The notes beneath the pieces are model-generated. The model was not told where the DNA came from, searched no databases, and worked only from the letters and a program-made list of their open reading frames with translations. Made by a program: the position numbers and the translations under genes. Positions 44,609 to 52,882 of a DNA stretch of 64,000 nucleotides are shown piece after piece. Each line of letters begins with the position of its first letter. The stretch's first letter is position 1. Where the stretch lies: contig NZ_CP033365.1 of NCBI RefSeq assembly GCF_013170825.1, positions 496,001 through 560,000 of the forward strand, read 5' to 3'. Source of the DNA: Mesorhizobium sp. NZP2298 (lineage in GTDB: Bacteria > Pseudomonadota > Alphaproteobacteria > Rhizobiales > Rhizobiaceae).

Positions 44609-45234
44609 TGGTGTCGGCCTTGATCGAGCGTGAGCTGTCCGCCGAGACGTTTCCGATCCGCCACGGCGTCTTTGTCGCTGTCGTGGGGCCTAGTGGCGCC
44701 GGCAAGGACACGGTGATCGGCTACGCCCGCGCGCTCTTCGCCGAAGAGAGCCGGCTGGAGTTCGTCCGCCGCGTCATCACCAGGCCGAGCGATGCCGCGA
44801 GCGAGGATCACGACACGCTGGCCGACGCGGCCTTTGTCGAGGCCGAGGCCGACGGCGCCTTCGCCATCTCGTGGGAAGCGCACGGCTTGCGCTATGGTCT
44901 GCCTGCCGATGTCGACTGGTCGGTCGCCAATGGCCATGTCGCCGTCGCCAATGTGTCACGCGCGATCATCCCCACCTTGCGCGAGCGCTATGCCAATCTG
45001 GCCGTTGTCGAGATCACCGCCTCGCCTGATGTGCTGGCCGAGCGGCTGGCGATGCGTGGCCGTGAGTCGCGCGGCGAAGTGCTGGCACGCCTGGCGCGCA
45101 GCGCCAACGTCACCCTGTCCGGCCCCGGCGTCACCTCGATCGACAACAGCGGCCAACGCGAGATTGCCGGCGAACGTTTCGCCGAGCTGCTGCGCAAGGC
45201 AATGGCCTTCTCCGACATGTCAGGCATGATCTAA
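44605..45234 (+). CDS. phnN: Ribose 1,5-bisphosphokinase
   Basis: A 209-residue guanylate-kinase-like enzyme converting ribose 1,5-bisphosphate to phosphoribosyl pyrophosphate. The P-loop is VVGPSGAGKDT, followed by RRVITRPSDAASEDHD, and WEAHGLRYGLP which is typical of PhnN. A double Met start (MMVSAL) overlaps phnM. The core genes phnGHIJKL are not in the window. Confidence 0.92.
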   Translation: MMVSALIERELSAETFPIRHGVFVAVVGPSGAGKDTVIGYARALFAEESRLEFVRRVITRPSDAASEDHDTLADAAFVEAEADGAFAISWEAHGLRYGLPADVDWSVANGHVAVANVSRAIIPTLRERYANLAVVEITASPDVLAERLAMRGRESRGEVLARLARSANVTLSGPGVTSIDNSGQREIAGERFAELLRKAMAFSDMSGMI

Positions 45235-45418
45235 GCGCGCATCCTGCAGCCGCGGTGTGCGGCTCGATTGTCTCGAAGCGCCGCCCAGTGGCGCTCACTT
45301 GCTTTCCCGCGGCTCCCGGAGCGCTATGTGGTGCGGACCATATATGTGATTTCGGGCCTCCCTTCCCGGGATTCCGCCCGGAAGCTTCGGGCCGGACGAG
45401 ACAGGACAGGAAGCCCTG

Positions 45419-46174
45419 ATGCAGACGCTGACACCCATACTCTCGACAGTCACGGCGGCATTTCTCGCCTCCTTCGTCGAGGTCGTCGAAGCCTTCACCA
45501 TCGTGCTTGCGGTCGGCGTGACGCGCAGCTGGCGCCCGGCATTGACCGGCGCCGCCCTGGCGCTGGCGGTGCTGGCGGCCCTGGTGCTGGCGTTCGGACC
45601 GCTGCTCGCACTGGTGCCGATCACCACATTGCAGTTCGTTGTCGGCGTCCTGCTCATCCTGTTCGGCATGCGCTGGCTAAGAAAGGCCATCCTGCGCAGC
45701 GTCGGCGTCATCGCCCTGCATGACGAGGCGGCGGCCTTCTCCAAGGAGACCGCCGCGCTGCACCAGCAGGCCAACGACCGTCGTGCCGACTACCTCGCCG
45801 GACTGGCCTCGTTCAAGGCGGTGCTGCTCGAGGGCGTCGAGGTGGTGTTCATCGTCATTGCCGTCGGCGCGGCTCACGGGCAAACGCTTTACGCCAGCCT
45901 GGGCGCGCTGGCGGCCTTCGTCCTGGTCATGCTCGTCGGCCTGGCGGTCCACAGGCCGCTGGCGCGTGTGCCGGAGAATGCGCTGAAATTCGTGGTCGGG
46001 CTGATGCTGACCAGCTTCGGCATCTTCTGGACCGGCGAGGGCATCGGTGCCGACTGGCCGGGCGCAGATATCGCCCTGCTCGCCATCTTCGCCATCGTCG
46101 CGCTGGCGTCCTTTGCCATGGTGCGCTGGCTGCGCAGCACCTACCCCGCGGCCGCTGGAGGGCTCGCCCGATGA
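45419..46174 (+). CDS. COG4280 predicted membrane transport protein
   Basis: A 251-residue inner-membrane protein with about six hydrophobic segments. Two related half-repeats each carry paired glutamates in a membrane segment: FLASFVEVVEAFTIVLAVG near the N-terminus and AVLLEGVEVVFIVIAVG in the middle. This recalls the duplicated Glu motifs of GDT1-type cation transporters, but the exact EGDKT signature is absent. I assign it to COG4280. The ATG overlaps TGATG and follows AGGAAG. The stop overlaps the next gene by 4 bases. Substrate unknown. Confidence 0.72.
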   Translation: MQTLTPILSTVTAAFLASFVEVVEAFTIVLAVGVTRSWRPALTGAALALAVLAALVLAFGPLLALVPITTLQFVVGVLLILFGMRWLRKAILRSVGVIALHDEAAAFSKETAALHQQANDRRADYLAGLASFKAVLLEGVEVVFIVIAVGAAHGQTLYASLGALAAFVLVMLVGLAVHRPLARVPENALKFVVGLMLTSFGIFWTGEGIGADWPGADIALLAIFAIVALASFAMVRWLRSTYPAAAGGLAR

Positions 46175-46386
46175 ATGCCATTCGTCTTGTCGCCAGGGAA
46201 TTCTTCGGCATGTTCGTCGATGACGGCAATCTGGCGCTGCTGGCGCTGGTGCTGGTGGCCGCCATCGTGGCGGCGGTGAAGCTGCTGGCATTGCCGCCGC
46301 TCATCGGCGGCGCGCTGCTGCTGGTCGGCTGCCTCGCCATCCTGCTGCAAAGCGTTCGCCGCGCGGCCCGCCAGACCGGTCGATAA
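46171..46386 (+). CDS. Small two-helix membrane protein partnering COG4280
   Basis: A 71-residue protein with two hydrophobic segments (LALLALVLVAAIVAAVKLLAL and IGGALLLVGCLAILLQ) and a basic tail. It overlaps the COG4280 gene by 4 bases, so the two are coupled and may form a complex. No family is recognised. Confidence 0.65.
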   Translation: MNAIRLVAREFFGMFVDDGNLALLALVLVAAIVAAVKLLALPPLIGGALLLVGCLAILLQSVRRAARQTGR

Positions 46387-46718
46387 CGGCGGCGACCATG
46401 CGGCTCGATGCCTTGCAGGCATCAACAGCGCTCATGATTCAGATGATCGGTAGCCGTGCCCAAGAGGCGCGCCGAGAGAGGCACGTTTCTGCCAGCACTT
46501 ACGGTTATTAAGGCGATGAAAAAGGCTGCCTGAACACTCATGGACAGGCGAATAACATTATAATAGCATACCATTATAACTCGCGGAGGAACGCTGCGTC
46601 CCCGGTTTGCAAGGGATGTCGGCAGCGAGATCGATCTGTTTCAAATCCTCGGGCGGCGAGTGCGCCCCGCTCGAACGATATCGACGCAAGGCGCCAGAAA
46701 AATGCATGGGAGGAAAAC
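46387..46718 (+). promoter_or_regulatory. Upstream region of the first amino-acid-type binding protein
   Basis: This 332-base gap has no convincing gene. The 5' part looks featureless; the 3' part holds an AT-rich block (46545-46580) with the shared operator word ATTATAATAGCAT at 46557-46569 and a second ATTATAA at 46573-46579, and a TGGGAGGAAAACATG start region identical to that of the paralogue downstream. Confidence 0.6.
46556..46580. promoter_or_regulatory. Shared operator A (ATTATAAT type)
   Basis: ATTATAATAGCAT at 46557-46569 is identical, on one or the other strand, to words at 56847-56859 and 62119-62131, all in intergenic positions. A second ATTATAA copy follows 16 bases later. Probably the site of the GntR-type regulator encoded at 56912-57682. 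Confidence 0.65.
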
Positions 46719-47528
46719 ATGCGGACTTTCCTGAGAGGGGCCGGTGCCTTGCTGGCCGGCATCGTGCTGGCGATTGCGGCGCTGTTGCCATCGATCGCTT
46801 CGGCACAGTCGGTCGAGGATATTATCGCGCGCGGCAAACTGGTCGTCGCCATCGACACCACGACGCCGCCCTACGGCTTTCTCGACGCCAATCTGAAGCC
46901 AACCGGCTTCGACGTCGAGGTCGCCAACAAGATGGGCGAAGCGCTCGGCGTGCCGGTCGAATTCGTCACCGTCACTTCGCCCGGCCGCATCCCGGCCTTG
47001 CTGACCAAGCAGGTCGACGCGGTGATCTCGATCTTCTCGATCACCCCGGCGCGCGCCATCCAGATCGACTATTCGATCCCCTATGCCGGCCAGTCGGCGG
47101 TGGTGATCGCCCCGAAAAGCACCGGCATCAAGGGTGTCGCCGACCTGGTCGGCAAGAAGGTTGGCCTGACGCGCGGCACCGGCGAGGACGGGTTGCTGAC
47201 CAAGGCCGCCGAAGCCAATCCGGGCATCGAGATCCTGCGCTTCGACGACTATTCCTCGCTGCTGCAAGCGATGGTGTCGGGCCAGATCGATGCCATGGGC
47301 GGCGGCGACTATGGCGAGATCTATCTGAAGAAGGCGCAGAATGGTGACGCCTTCGAGCAGAAATACGTGCTGAAGACCTTCTATTTCGGCATCGGCGTCG
47401 CCAAGGGCAACGACAATCTGCGGCAGTGGATCAACACCTGGCTGTTCACCATGAAGACCGACGGAACGCTGGATGCGCTGTCGATGAAGTACCGCAACCA
47501 GCCGCTGCCGGTACTGCCGGTTTTCTGA
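46719..47528 (+). CDS. Polar amino-acid ABC transporter binding protein (copy 1)
   Basis: A 269-residue periplasmic binding protein of the SBP_bac_3 family. Signal peptide to the ASA-QS junction (about residue 29), then DIIARGKLVVAIDTTTPPYG, TGFDVEVANKMGEALGV and GGGDYGEIYLKKAQ, as in glutamine/histidine-type proteins. It is nearly identical to the next gene and has the same length. A GGGAGGAAAAC site precedes the ATG. Because the surrounding genes handle sugar acids, the ligand may be a carboxylate rather than an amino acid. Confidence 0.88.
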   Translation: MRTFLRGAGALLAGIVLAIAALLPSIASAQSVEDIIARGKLVVAIDTTTPPYGFLDANLKPTGFDVEVANKMGEALGVPVEFVTVTSPGRIPALLTKQVDAVISIFSITPARAIQIDYSIPYAGQSAVVIAPKSTGIKGVADLVGKKVGLTRGTGEDGLLTKAAEANPGIEILRFDDYSSLLQAMVSGQIDAMGGGDYGEIYLKKAQNGDAFEQKYVLKTFYFGIGVAKGNDNLRQWINTWLFTMKTDGTLDALSMKYRNQPLPVLPVF

Positions 47529-47616
47529 TCGACACCTCCAGATGGTGGGGGCCTCGTTGGGTCCCGCCACGACCAATTGGCTCGCCCATGCTTCAGCGCA
47601 TAGACAATCACCAAAG

Positions 47617-47632
47617 ATTATAATATTATAAT
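47617..47632. promoter_or_regulatory. Shared operator B (two abutting ATTATAAT words)
   Basis: ATTATAAT occurs at 47617-47624 and again at 47625-47632, about 120 bases upstream of the second binding-protein gene. It lacks the AGCAT extension of the other sites. A perfect hairpin, GGCAAGAC-ATGAG-GTCTTGCC at 47654-47674, lies just downstream in the leader. Confidence 0.55.
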
Positions 47633-47753
47633 TATATTGGGAGGAGCCCAACAGGCAAGACATGAGGTCTTGCCGTGCATCGTCGGGCTGTTTGCGCCTC
47701 GCCGCCGACGAAGCTGATGGGAGGTGCGTACACAAAATGCCTGGGAGGAAAAC

Positions 47754-48563
47754 ATGCGGAATGTCTTGAAGGGGGTTGGCGCCTTGCTGGCCGGCCTGGT
47801 TCTGGCGCTGTCGGCGCTGTTGCCGTCGACCGCTTTGGCGCAATCGGTCGACGAGATCATCGCGCGCGGCAAGCTGGTCGTCGCCATCGATACGACCACG
47901 CCGCCCTATGCCTTTCTGGATGCCAATCTGAAGCCGGCCGGATTCGATATCGACGTCGCCAACAAGATGGGCGAGGCGCTCGGCGTGCCGGTCGAATTCG
48001 TTACCGTCACCTCGCCCGGCCGCATCCCGGCGCTGCTGACCAAGCAGGTCGATGCCGTAATCTCGATCTTCTCGATAACACCGGAACGCGCCATCCAGAT
48101 CGACTTCTCGATCCCTTATGCCGGGCAATCGGCGGTGGTCATCGCGCCGAAGCGCATGGCGATCAAAGGCAGTGCCGATCTGGTCGGCAAGAAGGTGGGG
48201 CTGACCCGCGGCACCGCGCCGGACGGATTGCTGACCGCCGCGGCAGCGGCCAATCCGGGCATCGAAATCCTGCGTTTCGACGACCAGCCGGCGCTGATGC
48301 AGGCCATGATTTCCGGCCAGATCGACGCCATGGGCGGCGGCGACTATGGCGAAATCTATCTGAAGAAAGCGCAAGACGGCGACGCCTTCGAGCAGAAATA
48401 CGTGCTGAAGACCTTCTACTTCGGCATCGGCGTCGCCAAGGGCAACGACAATCTGCGGCAATGGATCAACACCTGGCTGTTCACCTTGAAGGCGGATGGC
48501 ACGCTCGACGCGCTATCCATGAAATACCGCAACCAGCCACTGCCGGTGCTGCCGGTCTTCTGA
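47754..48563 (+). CDS. Polar amino-acid ABC transporter binding protein (copy 2)
   Basis: A 269-residue tandem paralogue of the preceding gene, the same length and without gaps between them by eye. Most differences fall in the signal peptide and in a few exposed segments (for example KSTGIKGVADL versus KRMAIKGSADL, DDYSSLLQ versus DDQPALMQ). These substitutions could change ligand preference. It is preceded by the same GGGAGGAAAAC start region and followed by two permease genes. Confidence 0.88.
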   Translation: MRNVLKGVGALLAGLVLALSALLPSTALAQSVDEIIARGKLVVAIDTTTPPYAFLDANLKPAGFDIDVANKMGEALGVPVEFVTVTSPGRIPALLTKQVDAVISIFSITPERAIQIDFSIPYAGQSAVVIAPKRMAIKGSADLVGKKVGLTRGTAPDGLLTAAAAANPGIEILRFDDQPALMQAMISGQIDAMGGGDYGEIYLKKAQDGDAFEQKYVLKTFYFGIGVAKGNDNLRQWINTWLFTLKADGTLDALSMKYRNQPLPVLPVF

Positions 48564-48630
48564 TCCTTCGCTCCCGCGCGGGACCGGCATTGGATCGGTC
48601 CCCGCTTCCTTGACCTCGTGACGGGATGCC

Positions 48631-49296
48631 ATGCAAACCGCCCTGCAATTCGGCCCGATCCTTGTCCATCTCGACTTGCTGCTGCGCGGCCTGGAAAAGA
48701 CCGTCCAGCTGGCGGCACTGTCGATCCTGTTCGGCACCGCCATCGGCGTGCTCGGTTCCGTCGGCCGCGGCTTCGGGCCGCGCTTTGTGTCGTGGCTCAT
48801 CGCTGCCTATGTCGAACTGATCCGCAACACGCCGCTTCTGATCCAGCTCTATTTCGTCTTCTTCTCGCTGCCGCTGTTCGGCTTCAAGCTGTCGAGCAAC
48901 ACGGCCGCCGTCGTCGCGCTGTCGATCCATCTCGGCGCCTATGCGACCGAAATATTGCGCGCCGGCATCGAAGCCATCCCGGAGGGGCAGATCGAGGCGG
49001 CCAAGTCGCTCGGCCTCAGCCGCTACCGCATCATCCGCCATGTCGTGCTTGTGCCAGCGGCGCGCGCGGTCTACCCGTCGCTTTCGGCGCAGTTCATCCT
49101 GCAGATCATGGGCACCTCGATCGTCGGCGCGATCGCGGCGGAAGAACTGACGGCGGTCGCCAACAACCTTGTCATGCAGACCTTCAGGAGCTTCGAGGTC
49201 TACATCATCATCGCCATCATCTATTTCGTGCTGGTGCAGGCCGCCAGCCTGCTTTTCGCCGGCATCGGCAAGCTCGTGTTCCGCTGGAGGGTCTGA
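48631..49296 (+). CDS. Polar amino-acid ABC transporter permease 1
   Basis: A 221-residue inner-membrane permease of the HisMQ/GlnP family with about five hydrophobic segments. The cytoplasmic EAA loop that contacts the ATPase reads EAAKSLGLSRYRIIRHVVLP-like (residues about 125-143), and YVELIRNTPLLIQLYF is the family N-terminal signature. The next permease starts 3 bases after its stop. No cognate ATPase gene is in the window. Confidence 0.92.
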   Translation: MQTALQFGPILVHLDLLLRGLEKTVQLAALSILFGTAIGVLGSVGRGFGPRFVSWLIAAYVELIRNTPLLIQLYFVFFSLPLFGFKLSSNTAAVVALSIHLGAYATEILRAGIEAIPEGQIEAAKSLGLSRYRIIRHVVLVPAARAVYPSLSAQFILQIMGTSIVGAIAAEELTAVANNLVMQTFRSFEVYIIIAIIYFVLVQAASLLFAGIGKLVFRWRV

Positions 49297-49299
49297 GCC

Positions 49300-49992
49300 A
49301 TGAGCCTGCGCGATTTCGGCCCCAACGAACTGATGTTCCTGCTCTTGGCGACACGCTGGACGATCCTTCTGGCGCTGATCGCCTTTGCCGGCGGCGGCCT
49401 GATCGGCCTCGTGGTGGCGGCCATCCGGGTGGCGCCGGCGCGGCCGCTGCGCTGGCTGGCTGCCGGCTACATTCAGTTCTTCATGGGCACGCCGATCCTG
49501 ATCCAGCTGTTCATGGCCTATTACGGATCATCCTTCCTGGGCTACAGGCCAGACCCGTGGGCGGCTGCCGCGGTGACCTTCTCGCTCAATGGCGGCGCCT
49601 TCTTCGGCGAGATCTTCCGCGGCGCCATCGAGGCTATCCCCAAGGGACAATGGGAGGCTGCGACAGCGCTCGGCTTCCGTTTTGTCAGGACGCTGCGGCT
49701 GGTGATCATTCCCCAGGCGGTACGGCTGATGCTGCCGCCGACGGTCGGCTTCATGGTGCAGATCGTCAAGACGACGTCGATCGCCTCGCTGATCGGGCTG
49801 ACCGAGCTCGCCCGCGCCGCCACGCAGGTCAACACCGTGACTTTCCAGCCGGTATTGGTGTTCGGCACGGTGTCGATCATCTACTTCGCGCTGTGCTGGC
49901 CGCTATCGCTCTATGCCAGCTATCTCGAGCGTCGTTTCGCTACCGGAATGACAAAGAAGGCCGAGACACCGCTGGTGATGTCGGCGGCTTGA
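49300..49992 (+). CDS. Polar amino-acid ABC transporter permease 2
   Basis: A 230-residue permease of the same family, with IQFFMGTPILIQLFMAYYG near the N-terminus and the EAA loop WEAATALGFRFVRTLRLVII. It pairs with permease 1 to form the membrane channel for the two tandem binding proteins. It is the last gene of this plus-strand operon, convergent with the SMP-30 gene nine bases away, so there is no room for an ATPase gene. Confidence 0.92.
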   Translation: MSLRDFGPNELMFLLLATRWTILLALIAFAGGGLIGLVVAAIRVAPARPLRWLAAGYIQFFMGTPILIQLFMAYYGSSFLGYRPDPWAAAAVTFSLNGGAFFGEIFRGAIEAIPKGQWEAATALGFRFVRTLRLVIIPQAVRLMLPPTVGFMVQIVKTTSIASLIGLTELARAATQVNTVTFQPVLVFGTVSIIYFALCWPLSLYASYLERRFATGMTKKAETPLVMSAA

Positions 49993-50001
49993 GTGTGGAC
50001 G

Positions 50002-50883
50002 TCAGCCCTTGAAGGCCGGCAAGGTCAGGCCCTTGACGCCGACATCGAGCGCGAACAATCCGCCAGGGTTCTTCTGGCCGATGAAGTGGCTGTTGGGACG
50101 CTTCAGCACGGCCGAGGTGACATAGAGGATGTCGAGGTCCTTGCCGCCGAATTCGCAGCAGGTCGGCAGATCGGTCGGCAGCAGCACCGTCTGCATCAGC
50201 CGGCCGTCGGGGTCGTAGCGGCAGATCTTGCTGGTCACCGGAATGGTCACCCAGTAGCAGCCTTCGGCGTCAACCGTGGCGCCGTCGGCAACGCCGCCAG
50301 TCACCGTCATGTCGATGAAGGTGCGACGGTTCTCGATATCGCCGGTGGCGGGATCGAAATCATAGGCCCAGACCGCGCCGGCATGGCTGTCGGAGAAGTA
50401 CATGGTCTTTGAATCCGGGCTCCAGGCGAGCCCGTTGGAGCAGCCGATGCGGTCGATCATCTTGTGCACCGAGAGATCGGGATCGAGCCTGTAGAGTGCA
50501 CCTATGAATTCGATCGGCTGGCCCGGCACCTCGAACATCGAGCCAGACCAGAAGCGGCCCTGGCGGTCCGGCTTGCCGTCGTTGAAGCGGGTCTTCGGCA
50601 TATGCGCTTCCGGATCGACGATCGCCTCGAACCCGCCGGCCACTGGGTCGAAGAAATGAAAACCGTTGGTCATGGTCAGCACCAGGCCGCCTTTCTCGCG
50701 CAGGCCGAGGCAGCCGAGATATTCCGGTGTCTCGAAGGTCTCGTCCTTGCCGCTCGACGGATCGTAGCGGTGGATCAGCTTCTTCCAGATGTCGATCCAC
50801 CACAGCACGCCGGCCTGGGGGTCCCAGAGCGTCCCTTCGCCGAGCTCGGCCCTGGCGTCGACGACACAAGAAATTTCGACCAC
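50002..50883 (-). CDS. SMP-30/gluconolactonase family protein
   Basis: A 293-residue six-bladed beta-propeller lactonase. Family motifs: ELGEGTLWDPQAGVLWWIDI with the metal-binding Glu, KTRFNDGKPDRQGRFWSGSM with the conserved Asn-Asp, GCSNGLAWSPDSKTMYFSDS and GVADGATVDAEGCYWV. These enzymes hydrolyse sugar lactones to aldonates. It follows the sugar ABC permease by 2 bases, so the transported substrate is probably oxidised to a lactone in this pathway. Confidence 0.9.
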   Translation of the reverse strand: MVEISCVVDARAELGEGTLWDPQAGVLWWIDIWKKLIHRYDPSSGKDETFETPEYLGCLGLREKGGLVLTMTNGFHFFDPVAGGFEAIVDPEAHMPKTRFNDGKPDRQGRFWSGSMFEVPGQPIEFIGALYRLDPDLSVHKMIDRIGCSNGLAWSPDSKTMYFSDSHAGAVWAYDFDPATGDIENRRTFIDMTVTGGVADGATVDAEGCYWVTIPVTSKICRYDPDGRLMQTVLLPTDLPTCCEFGGKDLDILYVTSAVLKRPNSHFIGQKNPGGLFALDVGVKGLTLPAFKG

Positions 50884-50885
50884 GG

Positions 50886-51854
50886 TCAGCCCTCTTTTCT
50901 GCGCAGCTTGCCGCCAAGCCCAGCGAAGGTTTCGCTGCCGATCGACACGGTGAGCAGGATCACCGCGCCATATACGATAAGCAGCGCTCCGCTCGACAGG
51001 TTCAGCGCCGGCAGCAGCCCGGTGAGGATGGTGAGCACCATGGCACCGGCGACAGTGCCGAGATAGTGGCCGCTGCCCCCGAGGATCGAGGCGCCGCCGA
51101 TGGCGACCGCGGCTATGGACGTGAACAGATAGGCGTCACCCATGCCGAGATAGGCCTGGCCGGAATAACCGGTCAAAAGCATGCCGGCGAAGGCGGCGGT
51201 GAGGCCTGATATGACATAGGTGAGGATGGTGGTGCGCGCTGTCGGCACGCCAGAGAATTCCGCCACAGTGGCGCTGGTGCCCAAGGCATAGAGATGGCGG
51301 CCGAACGCCGCCTTGGAGAGCAGCAGCGTCGCAACCAGCGTCAATGCCAGCCAGATCAGCGCAATGACCGGAAAGCCGCCGATGCGGCCGACCGAGAGGA
51401 ACTGGATCAGGGCCGGCGCCGAGGGCGTCGGCGAGCCGCCGGTCAACACCAGGATCAAGCCTTGCAAAATGACATTGGTGGCCAGCGTCATGATGATCGG
51501 CGGCACGCCGAACTGGGCGACGCCGAGGCCGTTTATCAAGCCGATGAACGCGCCGCCGCCAAGCAGCAGCGGCATCACCCAGACCAGCGGCAGGTCCTGG
51601 CCGCCGCATAGCAGCGCCATGAGGATGGCGGCCGAATTGAGCACCCAGGGTACCGACAGGTCGATGCCGCCGCCGATGATGACGAAGGTCTGGCCGAGCG
51701 CGACGATGCCGACGAAGGCGGCGAGCACGACAGTCGAGCGTATGTTGGAAATCGACAGGAAGCCCGGCGAAAACAGGGCCGTGACCAGAAGCAGCACGAC
51801 CATGCCGGCATAGGCGAGCACGATCAGCCGGTTGCGGGCAAGGAAGGCGCTCAT
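50886..51854 (-). CDS. Sugar ABC transporter permease 2
   Basis: A 322-residue inner-membrane permease of the RbsC type with eight to nine hydrophobic segments and the IIGGGIDLSVPWVLN signature. The start ATG at 51852-51854 overlaps the stop of the other permease by 4 bases. Two different permeases imply a heterodimeric channel. Confidence 0.9.
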   Translation of the reverse strand: MSAFLARNRLIVLAYAGMVVLLLVTALFSPGFLSISNIRSTVVLAAFVGIVALGQTFVIIGGGIDLSVPWVLNSAAILMALLCGGQDLPLVWVMPLLLGGGAFIGLINGLGVAQFGVPPIIMTLATNVILQGLILVLTGGSPTPSAPALIQFLSVGRIGGFPVIALIWLALTLVATLLLSKAAFGRHLYALGTSATVAEFSGVPTARTTILTYVISGLTAAFAGMLLTGYSGQAYLGMGDAYLFTSIAAVAIGGASILGGSGHYLGTVAGAMVLTILTGLLPALNLSSGALLIVYGAVILLTVSIGSETFAGLGGKLRRKEG

Positions 51855-52879
51855 TGGATGCGGCTCCTCGCAGCTTTTTCGGCGACGGAACTGGCGAGCA
51901 CCGAGAGCAGCAGGATGACGCCCGACGCGACCGGCTGCCAGTAGCTCGACACATGCAGGACGAAGACCAGATTGCCGATCAGGGTCAGCACAAAGGCGCC
52001 GATCAGCGTGCCGGCAAGATGGCCACGACCGCCAAACAGGCTGACGCCGCCGATGACCGCCGCCGCCACCGAAGGCAGGATATAGTCCTTGCCGATGGTC
52101 GGCGAACCGGCGCCGGTCTGCGTCACCAGGAACAGCGCCGCGCCGGCCGCGAACAGGCCCGACAGGCCGTAGGTGACGAGGTTGACCCTTGTGATCGAGA
52201 CGCCGGACAGGAAGGCCGATTTCTCGTTGGAGCCGGTCGCCTGGATGGCGATGCCGACCCGCGTCGCGCGAAACCACCACCAGAAGACGAGCAACGCCAG
52301 CAGCATCCAGACAGGGCTGGTCAGGCCGATGAGCTGTGCGGACGCGAAGCCGACCCACCACGAGGGAATGCTGCCGCCATCGGTCGGCAGGATGATCATG
52401 GCAACGCCGTTGAGGATCGACCAGGTGGCGAGCGTCACCAGGAACGGCTGCAGCCTGAGCAGCGAGATCAGCAGGCCGTTGAGCGCGCCGATGACGAAGC
52501 CGAGCGCCAGGATGATCAGTGTCCAAAGTGCCGTGGTCGACGGATCGTCGGTGAAGCGCGTTGCCGCGATCACCGTGCCAAGGCTGATCATGCCGCCGAT
52601 CGACAGATCGATGCCACCACGCACCAGCACGATGGTCTGGCCGGTGGCCGCCAGCATCAGCGTCATTGCCGCCGCCGTGTCGAGGTTGAGCTCATCGAGC
52701 GAAAAGACGCCGGACTGCAGGCTGCCGTAGATACCGATGATCAAGGCCAGCATCAGGCAGGCGACCAGGAACGGCGCGCGGTCGAGCAACCGGCCGCGCC
52801 AGTCGATGCCGGGCTTGGCAGGTTTGATTTCGGCCGGCCTTTGCGCCATCTCCATAGGGTGCTCCGCGGACATCACCAT
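51851..52879 (-). CDS. Sugar ABC transporter permease 1
   Basis: A 342-residue inner-membrane permease of the RbsC family, with VLVRGGIDLSIGGMISLG and the late AVIGGVSLFGGRGHLAGT segment. The N-terminus carries about 30 soluble residues before the first helix. The start (52879, or an internal ATG at 52873) lies 3 bases from the end of the ATPase gene. Confidence 0.9.
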   Translation of the reverse strand: MVMSAEHPMEMAQRPAEIKPAKPGIDWRGRLLDRAPFLVACLMLALIIGIYGSLQSGVFSLDELNLDTAAAMTLMLAATGQTIVLVRGGIDLSIGGMISLGTVIAATRFTDDPSTTALWTLIILALGFVIGALNGLLISLLRLQPFLVTLATWSILNGVAMIILPTDGGSIPSWWVGFASAQLIGLTSPVWMLLALLVFWWWFRATRVGIAIQATGSNEKSAFLSGVSITRVNLVTYGLSGLFAAGAALFLVTQTGAGSPTIGKDYILPSVAAAVIGGVSLFGGRGHLAGTLIGAFVLTLIGNLVFVLHVSSYWQPVASGVILLLSVLASSVAEKAARSRIQ

Positions 52880-52882
52880 GCC

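Noticed and set aside
46641..48461. A 606-codon open frame antisense to the two tandem binding-protein genes
   Set aside because: It mirrors the duplicated genes on the other strand, has two repeated halves for that reason, and shows only GC-driven Arg/Asp/Gly/His-rich composition. The plus-strand genes have signal peptides, motifs and ribosome-binding sites.
50360..50917. A 185-codon frame overlapping the SMP-30 gene on the same strand
   Set aside because: Out-of-frame shadow with Arg-rich composition; the SMP-30 frame carries all family motifs.
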